A stretch of DNA of 64,000 nucleotides from Nocardia stercoris (GCF_003696265.1 NZ_RFFH01000002.1:310001-374000); one strand, 5' to 3'. Shown: positions 16,656 to 25,471, counted from the first letter of the stretch. Numbers and translations: made by a program. Notes: generated from the sequence alone by a model not told the origin.

Positions 16656-17792
16656 TTAACGGTGTACCGGTGGCGGTGCTGCCGTGCGGCGGGCCGGTTC
16701 GGTGTCCGGGAGCAGGTGCGCGCCCGCGCCGGGGCGGATCCGGGTGCACCCGGGCCGGGGGTGCCCGGCGGCCGCCACCGTATCCGGTAACTCGGCGGCG
16801 ATCCGGTCCGCCGCGTCCTGTGGGGCGAAGGCGATCACGGTGCCGCCGAAGCCGCCGCCGGTCATCCGGGCCCCGTACGCGCCGAGCCGGTCTGCGGTGG
16901 CCGCGATCAGATCGATTGCGGGCGTGGTGATCTCGAAGTCGTCGCGCATCGAGGCATGAGAGGCACGCATCAGCGCGCCGAATCCGGTGGCGTCCCCGGA
17001 TCGCAGGGCGGCGGCGCCGTCGAGTACGCGGCGGTTCTCGGTGAGGACATGGCGGGCGCGGCGGCGCAGCTCGTCGTCGGCGAGTTGCCGCCAGTCGTCA
17101 TCGGCCACGTCGCGCAGGGACGGCGCGCCCAGCAGTTCGGCGGCGCGTTCACAGGCCCGGCGCCGGTCGGCGTACTCGCCCGAGGCGTTGCGATGCGGGC
17201 TGCGCGAGTCGATCGCCAGCCACACGCCGCCGGCGGATTCCAGCGGCACCGGGGTCACCCGCACGGACCGGAAGTCGATGAGCAGCGCGGTGTCCGGCTC
17301 CCCGTACAGCGCGGCCAGTTGGTCGAGCAGCCCGGTCGGCGCTCCGACGTACTCGTTCTCCGCCCGCTGCGCGATCCGGGCCAGCTCGGTGCGGTCGACC
17401 ACGGCGCCGGCCGCCGCGGTGAGCGCGCACAGCACCGCGCACTCCAGCGCCGCCGACGAGGACAGACCCGCGCCGACCGGCACTGTCGAGGTGATCCGCA
17501 TCCGGCCGGCCGGTACCGCCACGCCGAATTCACGTAGCGCCCAGACACTTCCGGCGACGTAACCGCCCCATCCGGTGACGCGGTGGGTGCTTGGCGACGT
17601 ATCGAGCGGCACCGCAACCGAATCCGGCTTCCGGTCCGACCCGGCGTGGATCGTCGCGTCCGCGCCGCCGACCTCGAAGTCGACGACCGTGCCGGCCTCG
17701 AGGGCGATCGGCAACGCGAATCCCGCGTTGTAGTCGGTGTGTTCGCCGATCAGGTTGACCCGTCCCGGCGCGTGCGCCCGCACCCAGGTCAT
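16656..17792 (-). CDS. galK: Galactokinase
   Basis: 378 residues, GHMP kinase. It phosphorylates alpha-D-galactose at C1 in the Leloir pathway. The galactokinase signature GRVNLIGEHTDYNAGFALP is at residues ~9-27, the ATP loop VGAGLSSSAALE at ~113-124 and the third GHMP motif MTGGGFGGTVIAF near 320. The last ~25 residues are Arg/Pro rich and not conserved. ATG 17792 overlaps the galT stop by four bases (ATGA), so the two are translationally coupled. Confidence 0.95.
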   Translation of the reverse strand: MTWVRAHAPGRVNLIGEHTDYNAGFALPIALEAGTVVDFEVGGADATIHAGSDRKPDSVAVPLDTSPSTHRVTGWGGYVAGSVWALREFGVAVPAGRMRITSTVPVGAGLSSSAALECAVLCALTAAAGAVVDRTELARIAQRAENEYVGAPTGLLDQLAALYGEPDTALLIDFRSVRVTPVPLESAGGVWLAIDSRSPHRNASGEYADRRRACERAAELLGAPSLRDVADDDWRQLADDELRRRARHVLTENRRVLDGAAALRSGDATGFGALMRASHASMRDDFEITTPAIDLIAATADRLGAYGARMTGGGFGGTVIAFAPQDAADRIAAELPDTVAAAGHPRPGCTRIRPGAGAHLLPDTEPARRTAAPPPVHR

Positions 17793-18901
17793 GCGATCAC
17801 CGCCCGTAGGTCGGCGGCGATGGTCTCCGGGGTCTTGTCGTTGAGGAACGCGTCCCGCCCGGATTCCGACCCCGCAAGGTATTTGAGCTTGTCCGCGCTG
17901 CGCCGCACGGAGAACAGTTCGGCGTGCAGGTAGCCCTCTTCGGCGTCCGCACGGTACTGGTGCCACGAGGCGATGTAGGGGAGCGGGCGGGCGTAGAGCG
18001 CGTCGAAGGCGCGCAGCACCGTGAGATAGACCAGGGCCAGGTCGTCGGCTTCGGCTGCGGTGAGGTCGATGAGGTTGCGTACGTGGCGATTCGGGTAGAC
18101 GTGCACCTCGACCGGCCAGCGCGCGGCAAAGGGCACGAACGCCGTGGTGTGCTCGGTGCGCACCAACAGCCTTGTCCGGTCCGCGATTTCGTCGGCGAGG
18201 ATCGACTCGAACAGATCGGTGCCGTGCTCGGCGCGGTACGCGGCGGCCGTGCGCAGCAGGTCGCGGGTACGCCGGGTGCGGAACGGGTAGCCGTAGATCT
18301 GGCCATGCGGATGGGCAAGGGTCACACCGATTTCCGCGCCGCGGTTCTCGAAGCAGTACACCTCGGCGATGTCGTCGCGGGCGAACAGCTCGGCTGTGCG
18401 GTGCGCCCACACGTCGATCATCAAGCGGGCGTGCTCGTCGGACAGGGCGGCGAACGAGCCGTCGTGATCACTACTGAAACAGACCACTTCGCAGCGGCCG
18501 GTGCCCAGCTCCTCGACCCGAAGCGGATTCGCCTCGGGCACAGCCCGGTACGGCACCCCGACCGTCGACAGTGCCGGGAATCTGTTCTCCAGCACAGCAA
18601 CCCGATAGTCCGCTGCCGGGATCTCACTGGACCGACCGTCCGGATCCGGGCACAGCGGGCACATCTGCCTGGGCGGGTGATAGGTGCGTTCCTGCCGGGC
18701 GGGGGCCACGATCACCCGGTCGCCGGTGCGCGGATCCCGGCGCACCGTGGTGACGGGTAGCGGCGACCGTCGGGGCAGATCGCGCCGGTCCACGCCGAGC
18801 CCGGTATCCGAGTCGTACAGCAAGATCTCGCGATCGTCGGCGAGCCGGCCTCGGACGGGAGTCGGCAGGGTGCGGGCGGGCGCGGCCAGGGTGCGGCTCA
18901 C
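17789..18901 (-). CDS. galT: Galactose-1-phosphate uridylyltransferase
   Basis: 370 residues, second enzyme of the Leloir pathway, exchanging UMP between UDP-glucose and galactose-1-phosphate. The active site HPHGQIYGYPF (residues ~195-205, nucleophilic His is the second one of HPH) and the zinc ligands CPLC near residue 80 are intact, as is VHVYPNRHVRNL. It overlaps both neighbours by four bases (ATGA at 18898-18901 with the DeoR gene, and 17789-17792 with galK), giving a tight regulator-galT-galK operon. No galE is present in this cluster. Confidence 0.95.
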   Translation of the reverse strand: MSRTLAAPARTLPTPVRGRLADDREILLYDSDTGLGVDRRDLPRRSPLPVTTVRRDPRTGDRVIVAPARQERTYHPPRQMCPLCPDPDGRSSEIPAADYRVAVLENRFPALSTVGVPYRAVPEANPLRVEELGTGRCEVVCFSSDHDGSFAALSDEHARLMIDVWAHRTAELFARDDIAEVYCFENRGAEIGVTLAHPHGQIYGYPFRTRRTRDLLRTAAAYRAEHGTDLFESILADEIADRTRLLVRTEHTTAFVPFAARWPVEVHVYPNRHVRNLIDLTAAEADDLALVYLTVLRAFDALYARPLPYIASWHQYRADAEEGYLHAELFSVRRSADKLKYLAGSESGRDAFLNDKTPETIAADLRAVIA

Positions 18902-19695
18902 GGGGCGGGGGTTCCTTCCGCGATGGTCAACGGCACCACGGCGGCGAGCACCTCGCGCGCCGCGGCGCTCAGCCCGGCGTCACAGATCAGGCCGTCGACG
19001 GCGTCGAACTCGGCGAACAGGTGCGCGCCGATCTCGCCGAACTTGGTGTGATCGGCCAGCAGCACCGTCGACCGGGAGGAGGCGATCAAGCGCCGATCCG
19101 TCTCGGCCTCACCGATATTGGGGGTAGTGAAGCCGGCCGCTGGATCGATGCCGTGCGTGCCGAGCAGCGCCAGATCGCACCGCACCCGTTCCAGCATGGC
19201 GTTGGCGACCGGACCGACCAGGGCGTCGGACGGCGTGCGCTGCCCGCCGGTGAGCTGCACCTCCCCGACCGGCAGGTGATCGTCCTCGGGGTCGGTGAGG
19301 ACGTGGAAGATCGAGATCGAGTTGGTCACCACCGACACGTCCCGGCCGCGTAGCAGCCGGGCCACCTGCAGAGTGGTGGTGCCCGCGCCGATCGCGAGCG
19401 TCATGCCGTCCTCGATCCGGGCCGCGGCCGCCAGCGCGATGGCCTGTTTCGCCGCGATATTGCGTTCGGCCTTGCGGGCCGACGGCGGTTCGACGCCCCG
19501 GTTGAGCGAGGTCCCCTCGACCCGGACCGCGCCGCCGTGCACCTTGACCAGTTCCCCGGTCGCCGCCAGCCGATCCAGATCGCGCCGGATGGTCATCTCC
19601 GACACGTTCAGTTCGGCAGCGAGGCCGAACACCCGGACCGCGCCGTACGTGATGGCGGCGTCAAGGATGCGCCGGCGACGTTCAGCTGCGAGCAT
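18898..19695 (-). CDS. DeoR/GlpR family regulator of the galactose genes
   Basis: 265 residues. The N-terminal winged helix has RRRRILDAAITYGAVRV and the DeoR signature VSEMTIRRDLDRLAATGELVKVHGGAV. The C-terminal sugar-phosphate sensor domain contains GAGTTTLQVARLL, TNSISI, LTGGQR and LLADHTKFG. DeoR proteins usually repress sugar operons and release DNA on binding a sugar phosphate, here possibly galactose-1-phosphate or tagatose-type phosphates (inference). First gene of the galT-galK operon. The start is ATG 19695, with TAGTTT six bases upstream. The motif at 19717-19730 sits in its promoter. Confidence 0.92.
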   Translation of the reverse strand: MLAAERRRRILDAAITYGAVRVFGLAAELNVSEMTIRRDLDRLAATGELVKVHGGAVRVEGTSLNRGVEPPSARKAERNIAAKQAIALAAAARIEDGMTLAIGAGTTTLQVARLLRGRDVSVVTNSISIFHVLTDPEDDHLPVGEVQLTGGQRTPSDALVGPVANAMLERVRCDLALLGTHGIDPAAGFTTPNIGEAETDRRLIASSRSTVLLADHTKFGEIGAHLFAEFDAVDGLICDAGLSAAAREVLAAVVPLTIAEGTPAP

Positions 19696-19716
19696 CCGAC
19701 AAAACTATCATCATCC

Positions 19717-19730
19717 AACAGATACGAACA
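19717..19730 (-). promoter_or_regulatory. Candidate operator of the DeoR-galT-galK operon
   Basis: AACAGATACGAACA on the plus strand, ten bases upstream of the -10 hexamer (TAGTTT, minus strand, 19702-19707). The same 14-mer with one change recurs in the symporter promoter at 21808-21821. Confidence 0.65.
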
Positions 19731-19745
19731 GTTCCGAACAACCGG

Positions 19746-20018
19746 TCAGTCGCGGTCGGCCGGGCGCACCACGACCCACACCGCGAACAGCAGGGTGATC
19801 AGCACCAGGATGCCGCCGACCCACAGGTTGGCCACGCCGCCCGCCGCCAGATCGGTGCGGTCGGGCGTGTGGGTCGCGGTGCCGGCGCCCGCCTTCGCCA
19901 GCGCGGGCGCGATCCCGGCGACCAGCAACAGCACGCCGTACACGCCCAGCAGCGCGGCGACGATGGACCGGATGTCGAACAACCGCGCCCACCGGCTCGG
20001 CTTCTCGGAGGTGTTCAC
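19746..20018 (-). CDS. Small two-TM membrane protein partnering the sodium/sugar symporter
   Basis: 90 residues with two membrane helices (about residues 18-38, LFDIRSIVAALLGVYGVLLLV, and 62-84) separated by a ~22-residue polar loop; short charged tails. Its start GTG 20018 has AAGGAG nine bases upstream. It lies 36 bases after the symporter stop on the same strand, so it is co-transcribed. Small membrane subunits accompanying SSS transporters are known in actinobacteria, but the function of this one is unknown to me; a stability or assembly factor for the transporter is an inference from position. Confidence 0.75.
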   Translation of the reverse strand: MNTSEKPSRWARLFDIRSIVAALLGVYGVLLLVAGIAPALAKAGAGTATHTPDRTDLAAGGVANLWVGGILVLITLLFAVWVVVRPADRD

Positions 20019-20054
20019 GAAGCGACTCCTTCTGCGTGCGAACGGGATACGGGA

Positions 20055-21755
20055 TCAGTGGAAGACGACGCTCAGCGCCACGGCGGCCAGCAGCACCGCG
20101 GCGCCCAGTGGCACCGGGCGGGCGTACCAGGCGGCTCCCGCGTCGTCGCCGCCGAAATCGCTTCGGTCGGTGCGGGAATAGACCAGGCCGGTCAGTTCCG
20201 CTTCCGGACGCGGGGTCGTCAGCAGCGACACCACGACCGAGATCACGATATCGGTCACGAAGGCCACCGAGGCGGCCACGAACGCCATCCCCTGCCCGGG
20301 CAGGTCGATCGTCCCGGTCTCCTGCAGCACGAAAACCGTGACGGCGGAAGCGGTTCCGGCCACCAGCCCGACCCAGCCCGCGGTCGCCGTCATCCGCTTC
20401 CAGAACATGCCGAGGATGAAGGTGGCGAACAGCGGGGCGTTGAAGAAACCGAACAGGGTCTGCAGGTAGTCCATCAGGTTCGAGTACCCGGCGGCGATGG
20501 TCGCGGTGCCGATCGCCAGCAGCACCGCCACCACGGTGGCCACCTGGCCGACCCGGATGTAATAGCGGTCCTCCCGGTCCTTGACCACGTACTGCTGCCA
20601 CAGGTCGAAGCTGAACACGGTGTTGAACGCGGACACATTGGCCGCCATCCCGGCCATGAACGAGGCGATCAGGCCGGCCACCGCGACGCCGAGCAGCCCG
20701 TTGGGCAGGGTGTCGCGGATCATGAGCAGCATCGCGTCGTTGTAGGTGACGCCGTTGCCCGCGCCGGTGTTCTTCAGGTTGATCATGTCGCCGACCATGG
20801 CCGCGCAGATCATGCCGGGCACCACGACGACGAACGGGATCAGCATCTTCGGGATGGCGCCGATGATCGGCGAGCGGCGGGCCGCCGACATCGAATCCGA
20901 CGCCATCGCGCGCTGCACCTCGACGAAGTTGGTGGTCCAGTAGCCGAAGGACAGCACGAATCCGAGGCCGAATACGATCCCGACCACCGACCACACCGGC
21001 GAGGTGAAGCCGCTCAGCGCCTGGCCCGGCCAGGACCGCATCTGCTCGGCGGCGGTCGCGGTGACCGCGCCGTGACTGTCGTGGGTGTCGATCAGCTTGT
21101 CCCGCAACCCACTCCAACCCCCGACCTTGATCAGGCCGATGACGGTGACCGGCACCAAGGCCGCGAGGATCACGAAGAACTGCAGCACCTCGTTGTAGAT
21201 GGCGGCCGACAGCCCGCCGAGCGCGGTATAGGTGAGCACCACCGCCGCCGCCACGATCAGCGACACCCAGCGCGGCCAGCCGAGGACCGCATTGATCACG
21301 GTGGCCAGCAGGTACAGGTTGACGCCGGCGATCAGCACCTGCGCCACCGCGAAACTCAGCGCGTTGACCAGATGCGCGCCGGGACCGAAGCGGCGCCGCA
21401 TGAACTCCGGGACACTGCGCACCTTGGAGCCGTAGTAGAACGGCATCATCACCAGGCCGAGGAAGACCATGGCCGGGATCGCGCCGATCCAGTAGTAGTG
21501 CACCGTGGCGATGCCGATCTGAGCGCCGTTGGCCGACATGCCCATGATCTCGACCGCGCCGAGGTTGGCGGAGACGAACGCGATGCCGGTCACCCAGGCC
21601 GGGAGACGCCGGCCGGACAGGAAGAAGTCGAGGCTGGAGGACACCTGGCGGCGGGCCAGATATCCGATGCCGAGCACGAATACGAAATAGATCGTGATCA
21701 GCGAGTAGTCGAGTGCGCCGACGTTGAGCCGGAGCGGGGCGTCGAGTGCGAGGGT
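20055..21755 (-). CDS. Sodium/solute (galactose/glucose-type) symporter
   Basis: 566 residues, SSS family with about 14 membrane helices. FFLSGRRLPAWVTGIAFVSANLGAVEIMGMSANG and YGSKVRSVPEFMRRRFG match sugar transporters of the SGLT type, as does FGYWTTNFVEVQRAMAS. It probably imports galactose with Na+. GTG 21755 is chosen because AGGAGG lies nine bases upstream; an in-frame GTG at 21776 would place that RBS inside the gene. Its promoter carries the same 14-mer as the galT-galK operon and the epimerase gene is divergent from it, so transport and catabolism look co-regulated. Confidence 0.92.
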   Translation of the reverse strand, partial: TLALDAPLRLNVGALDYSLITIYFVFVLGIGYLARRQVSSSLDFFLSGRRLPAWVTGIAFVSANLGAVEIMGMSANGAQIGIATVHYYWIGAIPAMVFLGLVMMPFYYGSKVRSVPEFMRRRFGPGAHLVNALSFAVAQVLIAGVNLYLLATVINAVLGWPRWVSLIVAAAVVLTYTALGGLSAAIYNEVLQFFVILAALVPVTVIGLIKVGGWSGLRDKLIDTHDSHGAVTATAAEQMRSWPGQALSGFTSPVWSVVGIVFGLGFVLSFGYWTTNFVEVQRAMASDSMSAARRSPIIGAIPKMLIPFVVVVPGMICAAMVGDMINLKNTGAGNGVTYNDAMLLMIRDTLPNGLLGVAVAGLIASFMAGMAANVSAFNTVFSFDLWQQYVVKDREDRYYIRVGQVATVVAVLLAIGTATIAAGYSNLMDYLQTLFGFFNAPLFATFILGMFWKRMTATAGWVGLVAGTASAVTVFVLQETGTIDLPGQGMAFVAASVAFVTDIVISVVVSLLTTPRPEAELTGLVYSRTDRSDFGGDDAGAAWYARPVPLGAAVLLAAVALSVVFH

Positions 21756-21807
21756 CACCGCCGTCGACCTCCTCACGGTGAAATTTGCGTAGATTGCCCG
21801 GGAACCT

Positions 21808-21821
21808 AACAGATGCGAACA
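21808..21821 (-). promoter_or_regulatory. Candidate operator of the symporter gene
   Basis: AACAGATGCGAACA (plus strand) abuts the -10 hexamer TAGGTT (minus strand, 21803-21808) of the symporter and lies 66 bases upstream of the divergent epimerase start. It differs by one base from 19717-19730. Confidence 0.65.
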
Positions 21822-21886
21822 TCGCAGCTGAGCGAAACTGTTGATACTCGTCCGGTCTTCGTGTGCGCATTGCTAGATTCGGCCGC

Positions 21887-22690
21887 ATGAATCCCCGGTC
21901 GGATGCGGTCATACTGCGCTGCGCGGACGCGACAGTCCGGCTCAGCCCGGGTAACGGCGGCCGGATCAGCGGGCTGACGGTGGCCGGGCACGACCTGCTG
22001 GTCGACGGCGACGAGTACGGCAGCTTCCCGATGGTTCCGTGGTGCGGCCGGCTACGCGACGGCGTGCTGCGCCACGCCGGCCGGGAATACGAGTTCCCGT
22101 GCGACGCCCCGCCGCACGCCCTCCACGGCCTGGGCTGGACGGCCGGCTGGACCGCGGCCGCGCTGACCGACACCGCCGCCGAACTGTCCTTCGACCTGGG
22201 CGCGCCGTGGCCGTTCGGTGGCACGGTCACCCAGCGAATCGCGATCGACGCCCACGGCCTCGACCTGGAATTGACGATTTCCCCTGCCGCCGTGGACTTT
22301 CCGGCCCAGGCCGGCTGGCACCCGTGGTTCCGCCGAACCCTGTCCGCCGGTGACCCACCGCTCCGTCTCGACTTCACCCCCGCCTGGCAGGAACTGCGCG
22401 GCGACGACTACCTGCCCACCGGCGACCGAGTACCACCCCGCCCGGGCCCGTGGGACGACTGCTTCGGCATGCCCGACGGCGTCGACGCCACCCTGACCTG
22501 GCCGGGCCGGCTGCAACTGCGCATCACCAGCCCGGTGCGCTGGATCGTGGTCTACGACCAACTGCCGCAAGGGATTTGCGTCGAACCCCAGTCGGGTCCA
22601 CCGGACGGGCTGAACACCACGCCGCAGATCGTGACCCAGGACGCGCCGCTACGAGTTCGAAGCCGCTGGGACTGGCGCTTGCTCGGCTGA
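21887..22690 (+). CDS. Aldose 1-epimerase (mutarotase)
   Basis: 267 residues of the galactose mutarotase-like beta-sandwich fold. GGRISGLTVAGHDLLV at the start, MVPWCGRLRDGVL (substrate Arg), HALHGLGW (first catalytic His) and ARCH-equivalent HPWFRR (second His, residue ~147) are visible. It interconverts alpha- and beta-galactose so that galactokinase is supplied with the alpha form. The start is ATG 21887, with TAGATT seven bases upstream. Divergent from the symporter, and the last gene of the galactose module. Confidence 0.9.
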   Translation: MNPRSDAVILRCADATVRLSPGNGGRISGLTVAGHDLLVDGDEYGSFPMVPWCGRLRDGVLRHAGREYEFPCDAPPHALHGLGWTAGWTAAALTDTAAELSFDLGAPWPFGGTVTQRIAIDAHGLDLELTISPAAVDFPAQAGWHPWFRRTLSAGDPPLRLDFTPAWQELRGDDYLPTGDRVPPRPGPWDDCFGMPDGVDATLTWPGRLQLRITSPVRWIVVYDQLPQGICVEPQSGPPDGLNTTPQIVTQDAPLRVRSRWDWRLLG

Positions 22691-22718
22691 TCCGGCGCCT
22701 GGTTCGACCGGGCCGTCC

Positions 22719-23693
22719 TCAAGCCGCGACGGCGACGGCAGCCGCCAGCCCGAAAACGACACTCATGACGACCAATTCGAGCACCGACCGCCGCAGCGAC
22801 TCGTCCGCGGTGAGCCGGTGCGCGCTCGCGGCGGGAACCCAGGTGCGGCGCCACCAGCCGCCCAAGCCGAGCAGGACGACCGCGATCACGGTCTTGGCCA
22901 ACAGGATTCGGCCGTAACCGGTATCGGTCCAGGCGGCGAGGCCGGGGAGCCGGAGCAGGGCGTTCACGATGCCGGTGACCGTGACGGCCGCAGCCGCGCG
23001 CAGCGCCCAACGGGAGTACTCCGGCAGGACCGCGGCCCAGTCGCCGCGGCTGCGCAACTGGAGGGCGGCGGCGAGCAGCATGCCGCACCAGCCGGCCGCG
23101 GCGAGGGCATGGACGGCCGCGAACATCGAGCCGAAGGGCTGCTGGGACATGTGGCCGGTGACCGGCCGCAGCACCAGGCCGACGGCGGCGAACACCAGGA
23201 TCACCCCGAGCGGGCCGCTGTCCGCGGCGGATCCGTTGCGGCGGAAGGAGATCGCCGCACAGCTGGTGACGATGAGCGCGCAGATCAGGATGGCGATGCC
23301 GATCTGCCCGTTGCCGGATCCGGTGAGATAGCGGCCGAACGCCGCGGTGCCCAGCCGGGCGACCGGCGTGCCGCTCACCTCCGCCGCCTGATCGGCGAGC
23401 AGGGCGGTCTCGGCGAACAGCCAGAGTCCGGCGACGGCGGCCAGCGGCCGCCAGGCCGGATCCAGGCGGTCGCTCAGCCGGGGCAGTGCGGCCAGCCCGA
23501 CCACGACGGCCGCCGCGAGATCGGCGAGCGCCCGCAGCGTGGCCTCGGACTGCACCGGGTCGGGCGCGGCGAGCGCCCGGCCCAGCAGCACCCCGATCAC
23601 GGCCGCGGGGACGACCAGCAGCAGCGCGGTTCGCCAGGCAGTGGTCCGGCGAGCCGCGCCTCGGGTATCGCCGCCGGTCGTCCCCCGGTTCAC
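22719..23693 (-). CDS. CopD family copper resistance / transport membrane protein
   Basis: 324 residues with eight predicted membrane helices. The C-terminal CopD domain includes RPVTGHMSQQPFGSMFAAVHALAAAGWCGMLL (conserved His residues in a membrane helix) and LRLPGLAAWTDTGYGRILLAKT. CopD acts with CopC in copper uptake across the membrane. GTG 23693 overlaps the stop of the CopC gene (GTGA), so the two are translationally coupled. Last gene of a four-gene operon. Confidence 0.88.
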   Translation of the reverse strand: MNRGTTGGDTRGAARRTTAWRTALLLVVPAAVIGVLLGRALAAPDPVQSEATLRALADLAAAVVVGLAALPRLSDRLDPAWRPLAAVAGLWLFAETALLADQAAEVSGTPVARLGTAAFGRYLTGSGNGQIGIAILICALIVTSCAAISFRRNGSAADSGPLGVILVFAAVGLVLRPVTGHMSQQPFGSMFAAVHALAAAGWCGMLLAAALQLRSRGDWAAVLPEYSRWALRAAAAVTVTGIVNALLRLPGLAAWTDTGYGRILLAKTVIAVVLLGLGGWWRRTWVPAASAHRLTADESLRRSVLELVVMSVVFGLAAAVAVAA

Positions 23694-24226
23694 GACCGCC
23701 GCGGCTTGCCCCGGCCGCCCAGCAGCACCACCGCCAGGCCGCCACCGAACAGGACGGCCGCGGCCGCGATGAACACCCACACCGGGACGCCACCGGATCC
23801 GCCCTCGGATCCGGCCGCGGCACCCGGCTTGGGACCGGGCGTCCCGTGCCCGGCGACCGTCAGCGTGAAGGTGCGGGTGCCCGAAACCGGGTGTCCGTCG
23901 GCCGAAGTCACCCGGAACGCCACCGTGTACTTGCCGGTCGGCCCGAGGTCGCCGACCGCGACGCTCACGGTCGGCCCGTCCACCACGACGTCCCCGTGCG
24001 ACCACAGGTTCCCGTCCGGTCCGACGACGGTCAACGACGGGAAACTGGCCTGCAGATTCTCGTTGAACGTGACCGAGGCCCGCGCCGGCCCGGCGGTGAC
24101 GGTGGAACCGTCCGCCGGCTCACTGGACACCGGCAGCGAGTGGGCGCCGGCGGGCCCGGCGGCCAGCGCCGCGAACCCGCCGAGCAACAGCACCGCGACC
24201 AGGCCGGCGAGCACCCGCCGGATCAT
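23690..24226 (-). CDS. CopC domain copper-binding protein, membrane anchored
   Basis: 178 residues. The signal peptide ends at PAGA|HSLPVSSEPADGS, leaving an N-terminal His that in CopC proteins is a Cu(II) ligand; SADGHPVSGT carries the further Asp/His ligands. The beta-sandwich (~100 residues) is followed by a Gly/Pro-rich linker and a C-terminal membrane helix (VPVWVFIAAAAVLFGGGLAVVLL), so it is held outside the membrane. It overlaps the YcnI gene by four bases (ATGA) upstream and CopD downstream. Confidence 0.9.
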   Translation of the reverse strand: MIRRVLAGLVAVLLLGGFAALAAGPAGAHSLPVSSEPADGSTVTAGPARASVTFNENLQASFPSLTVVGPDGNLWSHGDVVVDGPTVSVAVGDLGPTGKYTVAFRVTSADGHPVSGTRTFTLTVAGHGTPGPKPGAAAGSEGGSGGVPVWVFIAAAAVLFGGGLAVVLLGGRGKPRRS

Positions 24227-24876
24227 GACCGGCGCCGGATCACGCTACCGAGGCCCAGCGCGGCACCCAGCGCGCCGAGCGCCAGGCCGATCCCGCCCAG
24301 CCAGCGGGCGGTGGTGTCGTCCGAGTCGTGCGCCGCCGGTGCGGCCGAGTTCATGCCGTCGCCGTCGCCGTCGTCGCTGCCGCCCTTGGCCGCGGCCAAC
24401 GCGATGGTGGGGGCCGGGTGCTCGGGTTCCTGGCTGCCGGTCTGCGGCTCGTCCCACTTGACGACCTTGCCGTCGCTGTAGGTCTGGGTAGCCGGGAAGC
24501 TGACCTTGTCCTGCTTGGGCAGGCTCACCGACACCACGAACCGCTGGAACTGGTCGACGCCGATCCCGGGGTTGCCCGGATTGGCCGACCAGGTCACGCC
24601 GGTGAACTCGTTCTTGTCGTTCTTGTCGAGCTTGGCGGTCCAGCCGGCGATCGGCTCGGTGCGGGCCGAGGCCACGTTCGGCAGCACCACGCTGACCTGG
24701 GTGGTGGTGGCGCCGGTGGATTCGGTCGGCACCTTGAAGGTGACGACTCCGTAGCCGCCCTGGGTGGCGCCGGGGGCGTCGGCGGTGACGTGGGCGGCGG
24801 CGGTGCCGGCGGCGAGCACGGTGAGGCCGGCGACGGCGGCGGAGGCCATGAGGGCGCGCGAAACTACGAGAGACAT
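24223..24876 (-). CDS. YcnI family (DUF1775) copper-associated protein
   Basis: 217 residues. The signal peptide ends TAAA|HVTADAPGA; the N-terminal His of mature YcnI proteins binds Cu(II). Domain landmarks are YGVVTFKVPTES, VSVVLPN, WTAKLDK and the closing QFQRFVVSVSLP with FPATQTYSDGKVVKWDE. A C-terminal membrane helix (WLGGIGLALGALGAALGLGSVI) anchors it. YcnI is widely linked with CopCD, as here. ATG 24876 with GAGAAAG upstream; 40 bases separate it from the upstream operon gene. Confidence 0.9.
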   Translation of the reverse strand: MSLVVSRALMASAAVAGLTVLAAGTAAAHVTADAPGATQGGYGVVTFKVPTESTGATTTQVSVVLPNVASARTEPIAGWTAKLDKNDKNEFTGVTWSANPGNPGIGVDQFQRFVVSVSLPKQDKVSFPATQTYSDGKVVKWDEPQTGSQEPEHPAPTIALAAAKGGSDDGDGDGMNSAAPAAHDSDDTTARWLGGIGLALGALGAALGLGSVIRRRS

Positions 24877-24916
24877 GGATGAATTGCTTTCTCTGGCAAT
24901 GGAATAGGGGTCGGCA

Positions 24917-25438
24917 CTAACAGGCCGGCACCGGTGGCGCGCGCGGGCCGGGCCCGGCACTGCCGAGAAAGCGTGCGATCGAAGGGGTTCGGCCGGTCGC
25001 GGCGATCGACGCGACCCGGGTCTCGAGGCGGAGGGGACGGCCGACGACACGCCGGAACGCCTGCGCCACTTCGGCATACAGCCGCTCCGTGGCGGCGATC
25101 AGCACCGCGGTCACGGCCGCGGCAGCCAGGTGTGCCAGGCCCATCCAGCCGGTCGGCAGATCCGCGAGATAGCCTGCGCCGCTTCCGGATCCACAGCCGG
25201 TGTGGTGGCTGCACAGTTCGGTGAGCGCCATGTGGCCCACGAGCTGGCCGCCGCCGAGCACGGCGAACAGCCCGGTCCGGCCGAAGCGCGGCAGCAGGGT
25301 GGCGACCGCGCCCGCGGTCGCGGCGGCGGCGAACAGCAGGGTCAGCCCGGTGCCGGTGGGCAGTCCGCCCCCCGCCGCACCGTGCGCGGCGACGGCGAGT
25401 ACCGCGATGGTCACCGCCACCAGGGCGCCACGGGTCAC
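24917..25438 (-). CDS. Four-TM membrane protein of the copper operon, unknown
   Basis: 173 residues with four predicted membrane helices and a positively charged C-terminus. A His/Cys cluster in helix 3 and the following loop, GHMALTELCSHHTGCGSGSG, could bind metal. It sits 40 bases ahead of the YcnI gene on the same strand and is probably the first gene of the YcnI-CopC-CopD operon. GTG 25438 is preferred since a start further upstream (25498) would read through the terminator hairpin at 25446-25471; no good RBS is visible, so the start is uncertain. Confidence 0.7.
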   Translation of the reverse strand: MTRGALVAVTIAVLAVAAHGAAGGGLPTGTGLTLLFAAAATAGAVATLLPRFGRTGLFAVLGGGQLVGHMALTELCSHHTGCGSGSGAGYLADLPTGWMGLAHLAAAAVTAVLIAATERLYAEVAQAFRRVVGRPLRLETRVASIAATGRTPSIARFLGSAGPGPRAPPVPAC

Positions 25439-25445
25439 CGGGAAA

Positions 25446-25471
25446 ACCCCGGTGGCCGGAGCCACCGGGGT
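25446..25471 (-). terminator. Terminator after the coiled-coil protein gene
   Basis: ACCCCGGTGGC pairs over 11 bp around a 4-base loop, and in minus-strand direction the stem is followed by TTTT. It closes the gene at 25507-26151 and lies just ahead of the copper operon. Confidence 0.75.

Noticed and set aside
19869..21809. A 646-codon open frame antisense to the symporter
   Set aside because: His/Arg/Asp-rich shadow of a membrane protein gene.
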